A DNA stretch of 9,115 bases from the NCBI GenBank assembly GCA_945639745.1, contig CALZEK010000042.1, positions 1 through 9,115 on the forward strand, written 5' to 3'. The translations under genes were made by a program, and so were the position numbers. The notes below the pieces were generated by a model. That model was not told the origin of the DNA. It did no database searches and worked only from the letters and a program-made list of their open reading frames with translations. Of the stretch, positions 1 through 6,345 are shown piece by piece; the stretch's first letter is position 1, and every line of letters begins with the position of its first letter. This DNA is from an uncultured Bacillaceae bacterium. Lineage in GTDB: Bacteria; Bacillota; Bacilli; Bacillales; Amphibacillaceae.

Positions 1-922
1 CAGTTAACTCGACAGCTTCATTTAGTAAGCCACCATCTGAAGCAATTTGTTCGAACTGTTCACCATTACTCAATTTAATTTTATAATTTCGCATATTGGA
101 TCCGTTTAATAGTCGTAAACGCACCTTTTCTTTATTTACTGTTAAACGCGGATCTACTGTTCCATTTATAAGCAGCGTTTCTCCCATTGTTCCATCTGGA
201 TCTTTTACCGCTTCATAATTTAACTGCTTGTCATCGTCAAATGTACGATCTTGAATAATGAGGGGGATATCATTCTTTCCATACTCATAGGTATCCTCTA
301 ACTCATCTTCAATGTACAATAAACCTGCTAGACCATCAAACACTTGTTTGGCCGTTTTTCCTTCTGGATGCGGATGAAACCAAAGTGTTGCCTGATCTTG
401 TTTTACATCAAACGTGATTTCTTTTTCTTCACCTGGTTCAATTACTGTATGCGGTCCGCCATCAGCTTCCCCATCAATAATAAGTCCGTGCCAATGAAAT
501 GTTGTTTCTTCATCTAAACTATTTTTTAATGTCAGATGAGCTGTTTGTCCTTTTTTAAGTTTAACAACTGGGCCTAAAAATGATGAATTATAACCTAATG
601 TTTTCGTTTGAATGCCGTCAAAAATTTCTGTTTGACCAATTTGTGCGTCAATTGTGTAATGTACATCACTTTGTGTTTCTGAGTCACTCTTTAATATCGG
701 TGGAATATTAAGTTCATTTTTTCCAGCAGATGACGCGAGTGGTAAATCGTGTCCATGTCCCATCATTCCCATTTGATTATCTTTTTTATTACTTGATGGT
801 TTCATTTGTTCGTTTGGTCTATCTTCATTGTTAGGAGATGGATTTATGGGGCCAATACTATTACTACATCCACTAACAATTAATAAAAGAATAAGTCCAG
901 TTCCGATTAATAACTTTTTCAT
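1..922 (-). CDS. mco: Multicopper oxidase, lipoprotein (C-terminal part beyond window)
   Basis: This is the first 307 codons of a multicopper oxidase, an enzyme that couples oxidation of Cu(I) or phenolic substrates to reduction of O2 and usually serves copper tolerance. The frame is open to the left edge, so the C-terminal part is missing (whole proteins of this type are roughly 470-500 residues). Residues 1-18 are a lipoprotein signal: KK, a hydrophobic core, then VSG followed by Cys19, so the protein should be anchored outside the membrane. A Met/His-rich stretch (MGMMGHGH, 51-58) follows. Two copper-binding motifs of cupredoxin domain 1 are visible: HWHG at 143-146 and HPH at 183-185 (in WFHPHPEG). 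The His-rich C-terminal motifs lie outside the window. The start ATG has an AGAGGT ribosome binding site 8 bases upstream. It is the last visible gene of the ccdA-methyltransferase-mco cluster, 103 bases after the methyltransferase. Family certain; substrate inferred. Confidence 0.93.
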   Translation of the reverse strand, partial: MKKLLIGTGLILLLIVSGCSNSIGPINPSPNNEDRPNEQMKPSSNKKDNQMGMMGHGHDLPLASSAGKNELNIPPILKSDSETQSDVHYTIDAQIGQTEIFDGIQTKTLGYNSSFLGPVVKLKKGQTAHLTLKNSLDEETTFHWHGLIIDGEADGGPHTVIEPGEEKEITFDVKQDQATLWFHPHPEGKTAKQVFDGLAGLLYIEDELEDTYEYGKNDIPLIIQDRTFDDDKQLNYEAVKDPDGTMGETLLINGTVDPRLTVNKEKVRLRLLNGSNMRNYKIKLSNGEQFEQIASDGGLLNEAVELT

Positions 923-960
923 TCTTAAATACCTCTTTTCATATAATTTACTAGCTACTT

Positions 961-966
961 ATTATA
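961..966 (-). promoter_or_regulatory. Candidate -10 box for mco
   Basis: A perfect TATAAT on the minus strand lies 38 bases upstream of the mco start codon, inside the gap after the methyltransferase. It could give mco its own promoter. No good TTGACA-like -35 is seen 16-18 bases upstream, and I see no classic CopY box (TACAnnTGTA) nearby, so the site may be chance in AT-rich DNA. Confidence 0.25.
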
Positions 967-1025
967 GTAAAGGAGAGGTATGCAGATTATCTGAAGAATT
1001 TGTTACAAGATTAATAACTTTGTTT

Positions 1026-1634
1026 TTATTTGTTTGGTGAAATAATTAATTTACGCATAATTGATGTCATTAAATATTCTTCTTTAATTAATTTCAAACC
1101 AGCAGCTTCAAGATTTTTAATAGTTTCTCGATTCACATTGGCACCTGTTAAACGAACAGTAAATGGATTAGTTAAATCTAGTATTTTTCCAACAACTGCA
1201 TTTTCGCTTCGCATATGTTCTAACATGATAATTTTGCCTTCAGGTTTCACTACTCGACGAATTTCTTTCAACCCTTCAATTGGATTTGGTACGGAACAAA
1301 ATACACAACTACTTATAACTGTATCAAAAGAATTATCAGGAAAATTCATTTGTTCAATGTCCATTTCTAATAATTTTATTTCCGCTTTTGATTTTGGAAT
1401 TTTACTCTGCGCTATGTCCAACATTTTAGGACTAAAGTCTATACCTGTTACATTTACCTTCATTGGATAATATTCAAAACTTGCGCCTGTTCCAACCCCT
1501 ACTTCTAATATCTCACCTTTTAAATCGCTTAATATTTCCTTACGCCAAGAGGAACGTATCATATGATCCATTATATTATAAACTTTAGAAATCCTATTAT
1601 ATCTTTCTTTAATTTTGTTAGTAGGTTTTTTCAT
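1026..1634 (-). CDS. Class I SAM-dependent methyltransferase (UbiE/PmtA-like)
   Basis: A 202-residue soluble methyltransferase of the Rossmann-fold class I type. Visible motifs: motif I LEVGVGTG (43-50) binding S-adenosylmethionine, GIDFS (64-68) with the acidic residue that contacts the SAM ribose, the MDIEQMNFPDNSFDTVIS region (91-108) and PEGKIIMLEH (131-140). The N-terminus (RYNRISKVYNIMDHMI) resembles UbiE/MenG and phospholipid N-methyltransferases, so a quinone or lipid substrate is possible, but sequence alone does not settle it. The ATG start has an AGGGTGAG ribosome binding site. The gene starts 23 bases after the ccdA-like gene and precedes mco, which suggests a common transcript. 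The frame is intact, unlike its upstream neighbour. Confidence 0.9.
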   Translation of the reverse strand: MKKPTNKIKERYNRISKVYNIMDHMIRSSWRKEILSDLKGEILEVGVGTGASFEYYPMKVNVTGIDFSPKMLDIAQSKIPKSKAEIKLLEMDIEQMNFPDNSFDTVISSCVFCSVPNPIEGLKEIRRVVKPEGKIIMLEHMRSENAVVGKILDLTNPFTVRLTGANVNRETIKNLEAAGLKLIKEEYLMTSIMRKLIISPNK

Positions 1635-1657
1635 ATGCTCACCCTATTAAAATATTT

Positions 1658-2392
1658 TTAATAACTCCAATATGTTAATGTATCTAAAAAGTCGATTAAT
1701 ATAAGAATTACGCCAGCAATTTTTTGAACATAAGTGCCTAGTTTTCTTCCTCTTTTTAAAATTGCACCACTCGCTCCAAAATACCAGATTAAAAAGATTA
1801 CAAGTATAAGGGGGAGTGACGTCCCTATCCCGAAAACAGATGGTAAAACAAATCCATATGGTGAACTTAAAACAATCGGCATTAGTGTTAATATAAACAA
1901 TACAAACATCGTTGGGCAAAAGGCTAATGTAAAACTGATACCCATTAAAAAGCTGCCTAAATAGTTATCTTTAAAAACTGTTATCGGCATTTTGAAAGAA
2001 GGTAAATGTCTTAATTTAGAAAAAACCCCCAACATAAATAATCCAATTATAATTAATAAAGGACCGATTGCTTTCCTAATTATTGGCATAACTTCTGAAA
2101 ACAAAGCATAAATTTCTTTACCTAAAATCCAAATAATCAGACCAAGTCCTGAATAAACGACAATCTTCCCTAAAATAAATAATCAAACATGAAACCAAGG
2201 TACCCGATCAACTAACGATTTATTTCCATAAATCGTGATTGCACTAATATTACTAGTTAACTGACAGGGTGCAACGGCCCCAACTAAACCTAAGAAAAAA
2301 GCAAATAGTAAAGGTAAGTGTTTTAATCCATTTGCTAAGGTCATTAACGGACCAATTACTATGTTGCTAATCTGATTAAACAAATCAAACAT
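1658..2392 (-). pseudogene. CcdA/DsbD-like membrane protein, interrupted by in-frame TGA
   Basis: One reading frame of about 247 codons encodes a polytopic membrane protein of the CcdA/DsbD (LysE) superfamily but is cut by a single in-frame TGA at 2185-2183. The frame before (APC motif with Cys46, counted from the TTG at 2401) and after the stop (FCPT motif with Cys162) is the same. The two Pro/Cys motifs are the expected paired-cysteine signature of a thiol-electron or metal-related transporter, and about six hydrophobic segments can be counted. No single product can carry both cysteines unless the stop is read through. I prefer the ATG at 2392 as start because GTGAG lies 9 bases upstream; the TTG at 2401 directly abuts that site. 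A TTG at 2104 could start a C-terminal fragment, but no ribosome binding site is obvious. A sequencing error or a recent mutation would both explain it. Confidence 0.75.
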
Positions 2393-2430
2393 ATTTTTCA
2401 ACTCACTTTTATATAATAATACAACTTCAT

Positions 2431-2594
2431 CTAGTGTTCATCACATTTAATAATGTTTTTTAAGCCTTCATACAGTATTTCACTTTTTGCTAAACGATTT
2501 TAAAGTATTGCGATTGGCATATCGTCTTGAATATTTTTATTTCGACTAAACTCATTTATCTTATTGCTTCCAATGAGCTATAATCATCTATCAA
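2431..2594 (-). pseudogene. Possible decayed small gene upstream of ccdA
   Basis: This lies in a 300-base gap without an intact gene. A TTG at 2594 has AGAGGTG 7 bases upstream and opens 12 codons (MIDDYSSLEAIR) before a stop. After a shift of frame the minus strand reads on protein-like (INEFSRNKNIQDDMPIAIL), hits a TAA at 2502-2500, and continues in the same frame as NRLAKSEILYEGLKNIIKCDEH to a TAG at 2433-2431. Corrected for one frameshift and one nonsense codon it would be a protein of about 55 residues ending 38 bases before ccdA. I do not recognise the family. The case rests on the well-placed start signals and charged, helix-like composition; chance is a real alternative. Confidence 0.3.
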
Positions 2595-2627
2595 CTGATA
2601 GCACCTCTGGTATATTCCCTTTTCTTT

Positions 2628-2633
2628 ATTATA
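2628..2633 (-). promoter_or_regulatory. Candidate -10 box for the ccdA-methyltransferase-mco cluster
   Basis: A perfect TATAAT on the minus strand, about 20 bases upstream of the AGAGGTG ribosome binding site of the decayed small gene and just downstream of the terminator of the preceding operon, the position expected for the cluster's promoter. The -35 region (ATATAA or similar) is poor, which may mean activator dependence or a false site. Confidence 0.35.
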
Positions 2634-2660
2634 CGCTCTATTTATCGAGATTATATGCAT

Positions 2661-2710
2661 ATTTTAAAAAAAGAAGCATTAAAATTCATCTAAGAATTTT
2701 AATGCTTCTT
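2661..2710 (-). terminator. Rho-independent terminator of the mhq operon
   Basis: Perfect 17-bp inverted repeat (2671-2687 and 2694-2710) with a 6-base loop, followed on the minus strand by TTTTTAAAAT (2670-2661). It starts 5 bases after the stop codon of the DUF5996 gene and separates the mhq operon from the ccdA-mco cluster. Confidence 0.88.
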
Positions 2711-2715
2711 CAAAT

Positions 2716-3624
2716 TTATTCAGCTTTTTTATTTTTTTCCATTTTTAATTCTGCAAAGTAATTGTGAGTATTTTGCCATTCTAAATATTCAAATGACTTT
2801 TTACACGACTCTTCCATGAAACGGATAACTTCTTTTTGATCAGCTTGGTCTAACCCATCTTTCATCTCAAATAAGTACTCTGCCATCTCTGGACTATAGT
2901 AACTACCTTCTGGGAATTCATCATTTGTTTCTAATTCAACACCTTCTACAAATGGATATGGAAGTGTGAAGAATGTTGGGTGTTCATAATTGTCATCACC
3001 TAACCAAAAACCAAACTCAATCATGTGCTCATCAAAAGCAGCTCTTTCAATTACTTTACTATCATCAGGGAATGGTTCAAATTCATTATAGACAACAATA
3101 CATGATACATCAAACGTACCCCAGAATAACCCTGGATACACTTTTCTTTGTCTAAACGGTGCAATAAATTGTTGTTCAACATCCCATGCAAATTGGAACC
3201 ATGTAAGAATTTCAGTGGCCACATCTTCATCGTAATGATGATGCTCAACGTCTTCTTCAAAAGGTGTTGTTGTTTCCATTTCTTGTGGTCTTGTATGGAT
3301 AGAAATAGGTAATCCTAGGCGGTTTGTACTATCCAGTAACTCTTGATAATACTCACTTATTGTCTTACCATTTTCTAATTTAATTTCTTTAGTTTCTTTT
3401 GAATTTTCAATTATAATTTTATTATTAACCAAATTAACTTCTATTTCAAAATACATCTCATTATGCTTTAATAATCCTGTAGAAAAACCTCGTGGTGTAA
3501 TATCTAGTATGATATGTGCCCATTGTGGCTCTTGTGCAGCATGTTCAAGTTTAATCTTCCCTAACATTTGTGAAAGAAGCTGAAGAGTAATAATTTCATC
3601 TTTGTTCTTTTTATATAATCCCAT
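2716..3624 (-). CDS. DUF5996 family protein
   Basis: A 302-residue soluble protein that I assign to DUF5996, a family of unknown biochemical function. Recognisable family landmarks are the N-terminal QMLGKIKLEHAAQEPQWAH (19-37) and TPRGFSTG (43-50), then PFEEDVEHHHYD (121-132), the WFQFAWDVEQQF segment (142-153), the core PGLFWGTFDVSC (164-175) and GFWLGDD (205-211) with a following aromatic-rich stretch. No signal peptide or membrane segment is seen. The many conserved His, Asp and Trp residues suggest an enzyme or ligand-binding role, but that is a guess. Start ATG has AGAGGTG 6 bases upstream. It is the last gene before the operon terminator, but a 40-bp palindrome separates it from the flavodoxin gene, so its transcription may be partly uncoupled from the operon. 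Confidence 0.85.
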   Translation of the reverse strand: MGLYKKNKDEIITLQLLSQMLGKIKLEHAAQEPQWAHIILDITPRGFSTGLLKHNEMYFEIEVNLVNNKIIIENSKETKEIKLENGKTISEYYQELLDSTNRLGLPISIHTRPQEMETTTPFEEDVEHHHYDEDVATEILTWFQFAWDVEQQFIAPFRQRKVYPGLFWGTFDVSCIVVYNEFEPFPDDSKVIERAAFDEHMIEFGFWLGDDNYEHPTFFTLPYPFVEGVELETNDEFPEGSYYSPEMAEYLFEMKDGLDQADQKEVIRFMEESCKKSFEYLEWQNTHNYFAELKMEKNKKAE

Positions 3625-3666
3625 TCATTTCACCTCTTTATAGTATTTAATGAGCTACTAATAGGT

Positions 3667-3706
3667 ATATCCTTAATCTTGTTTAATTAAACAAGATTAA
3701 GGATAT
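3667..3706. repeat. Perfect 40-bp palindrome (hairpin) between flavodoxin and DUF5996 genes
   Basis: Two 20-base arms (3667-3686 and 3687-3706) are exact reverse complements with no spacer, so the effective loop is the central TTAA. It begins 7 bases after the flavodoxin stop codon. The T-rich tail (TTTATTA) is on the plus-strand side, whereas on the minus strand, where the genes are, the stem is followed by ACCTATTAG. It is therefore not a textbook terminator for the flavodoxin gene. It may act as an mRNA-stabilising or attenuating hairpin, a weak terminator, or an operator for the DUF5996 gene. Confidence 0.8.
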
Positions 3707-3713
3707 TTTATTA

Positions 3714-4319
3714 TTAGTTATTATTAAATGACTTTGCTACTGAAACAGTACGTTTAGCTTGATGCTTAACTGCTGCCTCTACATCTTCAACCATTTTACC
3801 ATCTGGTCCAACTGTAACACTTGTACCATATGGGTTTCCACCTGCACCAAAAATAGATTGATCAGTATAACCTGTTGGTGCAATAATTGCACCCCAATGC
3901 ATCATTGAAGTATAGATATTTAAAATAGTTGCTTCTTGTCCACCATGTGGGTTTTGAGCTGATGACATTGCACTAACTACTTTGTTAATTGTCTTTCCTT
4001 TTGCCCAAATACCACCTTGTGTGTCAATGAATTGTTTCATTTGTGAAGCCATTCCACCAAAACGTGTTGGTGAACTAAAGATAATAGCATCTGCCCACTC
4101 GATGTCATCAGAAGCTGCTGTTGGAATATCTTTCACAGTCTCTACTGTTGATTTCCATAAGTCATTCGCTTCAATAACTGATTCTGGTGCAAGTTCTTCA
4201 ACTTTAAGTAATCTTACTTCCGCACCTGATTCTTCAGCTGCTTCTTTAGCCCACTTGGCCATTTGATAATTTGTTCCACCCATACTATAAAATACAACTG
4301 CTAATTTAACATTCGACAT
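3714..4319 (-). CDS. WrbA-like flavodoxin-fold NAD(P)H:quinone oxidoreductase
   Basis: A flavodoxin-fold protein of the WrbA/type IV NAD(P)H:quinone oxidoreductase group, expected to bind FMN and reduce quinones by two electrons, avoiding semiquinone radicals. Visible features (numbered from the chosen start): VVFYSMGGTNYQMA (8-21), the FMN phosphate loop; SSPTRFGGMASQMKQFID (82-99); GGIWAKGK (102-109); a QNPHGGQE loop (122-129); and GGNPYGTSV (160-168) near the C-terminus. I chose the ATG at 4319 because AAAGGAG lies 9 bases upstream and the 201-residue product fits the family's usual length. An in-frame extension to ATG 4367 or GTG 4376 would add a basic N-terminus (MSFIKKLFKKSKENEE for ATG 4367) with a weaker GAGTG site, so a longer form is possible. 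Its place in an Mhq operon fits quinone detoxification. Confidence 0.9.
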   Translation of the reverse strand: MSNVKLAVVFYSMGGTNYQMAKWAKEAAEESGAEVRLLKVEELAPESVIEANDLWKSTVETVKDIPTAASDDIEWADAIIFSSPTRFGGMASQMKQFIDTQGGIWAKGKTINKVVSAMSSAQNPHGGQEATILNIYTSMMHWGAIIAPTGYTDQSIFGAGGNPYGTSVTVGPDGKMVEDVEAAVKHQAKRTVSVAKSFNNN

Positions 4320-4393
4320 TTCTTCATTCTCCTTTGATTTTTTAAATAATTTTTTAATAAAACTCATTTCATACACTCTTTTCTACGGTATAA

Positions 4394-4675
4394 TTATTTT
4401 GATTGTAAGACATCTTGATATTTATCTTTATACTTTTCCAGTCTCGCTTTAGCAAACGGACATAATGGAATAATTTGACGTTCACTTTCACGTGCAAATG
4501 CCACAACTTCTTCTAATAATTTATCACCAGCACCTTGACCTCTTAATTCGTCGCTAACCATTGTATGATCAATAATCAACTGTCTTGCTCCATTAAGTAC
4601 GATAGTCATTTCTGCTAATGGTTCTTCTGGGTTATCACCAATATAAAATTGCTCATTATTTTTTTTAATTTCCAT
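4394..4675 (-). CDS. Short GNAT N-acetyltransferase, YjdJ/COG2388 type
   Basis: A 93-residue single-domain member of the small GNAT group (COG2388, E. coli YjdJ-like). The acetyl-CoA pyrophosphate loop is RGQGAG (45-50), preceded by the beta strand IDHTMVSDEL and followed by a helix and the typical IIPLCPFAKARLEKY (68-82), which supplies the conserved Cys-Pro motif of the group. The acceptor substrate is unknown. I chose the ATG at 4675 since AAGGAG sits 8 bases upstream; the in-frame GTG at 4684 overlaps that ribosome binding site and cannot use it. It lies 18 bases after the YjdI-like gene. This pairing is also seen in E. coli (yjdI-yjdJ), which suggests a shared function, but none has been firmly assigned that I know of. 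Confidence 0.87.
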   Translation of the reverse strand: MEIKKNNEQFYIGDNPEEPLAEMTIVLNGARQLIIDHTMVSDELRGQGAGDKLLEEVVAFARESERQIIPLCPFAKARLEKYKDKYQDVLQSK

Positions 4676-4693
4676 TTTATTCACTCCTTATTT

Positions 4694-5089
4694 TTATTTA
4701 CGCTCACTTAAACTTTTATCATAAAACGGTGGATTATCTGTATCTTTTGAATTCGTAAGCACAGCTCTATTTAACTTAACTTCTTGATTTCCATCATTTA
4801 AAGTAAAATTACCCTCAACATACAATTCCCCATCTTCTCCGACTCTAATTGTTGTTTCGTCATGAGTTTCGTCTTCCCCACCATCTAAGCGATGATAGGT
4901 GAGTGCGCCACTTGGGCACCTTTCCACAATTTCCACAATTGTTTGAGCATCACTTTTTTCAGGATCAATCCAAGGTCTTTTCTCAGTGTCAAAAACTTCT
5001 GGTAGTCCATTTACACACTCTGCTGCATGAATACATCTTTTTGGTTCGAAATACACTTCAATTTCATCAGAAGTATAAGTTTTCTTCAT
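4694..5089 (-). CDS. YjdI-type [4Fe-4S] mono-cluster protein with degenerate CDGSH-like C-terminal domain
   Basis: A 131-residue two-part protein. Residues about 8-67 match the YjdI/Fer4_19 iron-sulfur domain: YFEPKRCIHAAEC with Cys19 and Cys25, the P-W-I motif (39-41) and RCPSGAL with Cys58. These three cysteines are at the positions used in E. coli YjdI. Residues about 79-131 look like the C-terminal CDGSH (mitoNEET-type) unit often fused to YjdI domains: a TIRVGEDGELYVEGNF strand pair and then the ligand region at 112-127. Aligned by the conserved Thr117, Pro121, Phe122, Asp124 and Ser126, the ligand positions (Cys, Cys, Cys, His) are Thr112, Ser114, Tyr123 and Leu127, so this half should not bind a cluster. 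Start ATG with GGAGGG upstream; 18 bases after mhqD. Likely a small electron carrier or redox sensor for the operon's flavoenzymes (inference). Confidence 0.88.
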   Translation of the reverse strand: MKKTYTSDEIEVYFEPKRCIHAAECVNGLPEVFDTEKRPWIDPEKSDAQTIVEIVERCPSGALTYHRLDGGEDETHDETTIRVGEDGELYVEGNFTLNDGNQEVKLNRAVLTNSKDTDNPPFYDKSLSERK

Positions 5090-5107
5090 AAATAAACCCT
5101 CCTGTTT

Positions 5108-5701
5108 TTATTTATTTAACCAAGCTTTTGCTTCTAGTGCTACTTCTTGAGTTAAGCTATGTCCATTAACCCAAGCAACCGTTGTGTCTGCATCTCTTTC
5201 TTCAAATAGACGAATGACACGCTCGCTTTCTGCTTCAGGTACAACGGGGTCACCTTTTCCAAGTGATAGAAATACTTTTACATCACTGAAGTCTTGTTTT
5301 TCGGCAACATCTGCTGGATAAAGTGGTGCAAATAATGCAGCTCTTTTGAATACTTCTGGTTGCTTTAACATCATTTGGATAGCAATATTTGAACCATTTG
5401 AGAATCCTACAAGTACAACATCCTCTAATTTAAAATCATATTCTTTTGATTTTTCAGTAATAAATTCAAATAGTTCATTTCCTCGGAATTCAAGGTCTTC
5501 CCAGTCATATTGACCTTCACCATGGCGTTTAAAAAATCTGTTCATACCGTTTTCTTGTACATTACCTCTAATTCCTAACACGTTGTATTCAGGGTTTAAT
5601 AACTCAGCAAGTGAAACTAAATCACTTTCTGTACCACCTGTTCCGTGAAGTAAAACAAACACTGGTGCACCTTTTTTATTTTCATGATAAATATATTTCA
5701 T
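5108..5701 (-). CDS. mhqD: Alpha/beta-hydrolase, carboxylesterase MhqD
   Basis: A 197-residue cytoplasmic alpha/beta-hydrolase of the phospholipase/carboxylesterase group, matching MhqD of Bacillus and Staphylococcus. The oxyanion-hole motif HGTGG is at 19-23, the nucleophile elbow GFSNGS puts the catalytic serine at 101, and the remaining triad residues are Asp151 (in GKGDPVV) and His181 (in NGHSLT). No signal peptide. In the characterised systems mhqD is transcribed with a glyoxalase-type dioxygenase and repressed by MhqR; its exact substrate is not established, but hydrolysis of ester or ring-cleavage products is the usual suggestion. AGGAG lies 10 bases before the ATG. The gene sits 20 bases after the flavin reductase gene and 18 before the YjdI-like gene. 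The symbol rests on sequence plus operon context. Confidence 0.88.
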   Translation of the reverse strand: MKYIYHENKKGAPVFVLLHGTGGTESDLVSLAELLNPEYNVLGIRGNVQENGMNRFFKRHGEGQYDWEDLEFRGNELFEFITEKSKEYDFKLEDVVLVGFSNGSNIAIQMMLKQPEVFKRAALFAPLYPADVAEKQDFSDVKVFLSLGKGDPVVPEAESERVIRLFEERDADTTVAWVNGHSLTQEVALEAKAWLNK

Positions 5702-5721
5702 TTATTTTCAACTCCTATATT

Positions 5722-6342
5722 TTATTCAGGACGCTTTAGAGAAAAAAGTTTACCTATTTCAGCATAATCACTACCCGCTAATCTACTAACAGCAGCTAGC
5801 TTATCTGGATCGATGTAACCATTGTGATAAATACTCTCATCGATATGATAATGCTTTACTTTGAGTAACAATAAATCTGTTGTGGGCACATTATCTTCAT
5901 TATAAACAACAACAGAGTCATATAATTCTGTTTCAAACCTTACTTTTGTTTCATTCACACCTGGTACTTGAATTGTCTCTGATTTAACTGTCGTAAAATT
6001 TGAAATATCAAGTTCACTTTCTTCAGGTCCTAATGGTGTCGAAGCTAAATTTGCTGATGTCACATTATCTTTATCAACAACTTGAACAACAGCTTCTTTG
6101 TTTTGAAGTATATTTCTTGCTGTATCTTTTGAATCGCCATTTTCACGAAGAACTGCGACAGATAACATGGGCGGATTAAAAGTTACAATATTAAAGTAAC
6201 TGAAAGGTGCCACATTAATGACACCTGTATCAGATTGTGAAGTAACTAATGCAATAGGTCTTGGGATAACTGAGCCGATTAAAAACTTCTTTTTTTCTTT
6301 AGCTGTTAACTCATCTGGCGAAAAACTTAACATCTTTTTCAT
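5722..6342 (-). CDS. Flavin reductase-like FMN-binding split-barrel protein
   Basis: A 206-residue member of the flavin reductase/DIM6-NTAB family of FMN-binding split barrels. Family landmarks: IGSVIPRPIALVTSQ (22-36), INVAPFSYFN (42-51), PPMLSVAV (57-64) and KDTARNI (72-78). These make up the FMN-binding face seen in flavoredoxin-like proteins. Such proteins reduce flavins or bind FMN for a partner oxygenase; here the partner could be a quinone substrate or the neighbouring dioxygenases, but this is inference. The start ATG is 3 bases after the stop of the dioxygenase gene (TAA CTC ATG) and only a weak GGA is upstream, so translation is probably coupled to that gene. Flavin reductase-like genes are not part of the minimal three-gene mhqRED operon known from Staphylococcus aureus. 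Confidence 0.88.
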   Translation of the reverse strand: MKKMLSFSPDELTAKEKKKFLIGSVIPRPIALVTSQSDTGVINVAPFSYFNIVTFNPPMLSVAVLRENGDSKDTARNILQNKEAVVQVVDKDNVTSANLASTPLGPEESELDISNFTTVKSETIQVPGVNETKVRFETELYDSVVVYNEDNVPTTDLLLLKVKHYHIDESIYHNGYIDPDKLAAVSRLAGSDYAEIGKLFSLKRPE

Positions 6343-6345
6343 GAG

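Noticed and set aside
923..1025. CopY/CsoR-type copper operator before mco
   Set aside because: I looked for TACAnnTGTA and for a GC-centred CsoR palindrome; only a short TTGTAACAA is present, which is not enough.
828..1040. 70-codon plus-strand frame over the mco start
   Set aside because: It is antisense to the lipoprotein signal of mco and to its promoter region. The AGGAGAGGT before an ATG near 980 leads to a stop after three codons.
1030..1470. Plus-strand open frame of 146 codons across the methyltransferase gene
   Set aside because: It is the antisense shadow of a gene with clear methyltransferase motifs, and it shows no recognisable domain of its own.
1647..1919. 90-codon minus-strand frame inside the ccdA-like region
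   Set aside because: The overlapping frame has the CcdA-like motifs and membrane segments; this one is a shifted shadow and does not represent the frame that would repair the gene.
2183..2185. TGA in the ccdA-like gene as a selenocysteine codon
   Set aside because: The position is between the cysteine motifs, not at one of them, and no SECIS-like hairpin or selenocysteine gene is visible; a nonsense mutation is simpler.
2564..2761. 65-codon plus-strand frame in the gap before the DUF5996 stop
   Set aside because: It runs through the terminator hairpin into the DUF5996 gene, has no ribosome binding site I can support, and its composition is that of AT-rich noise.
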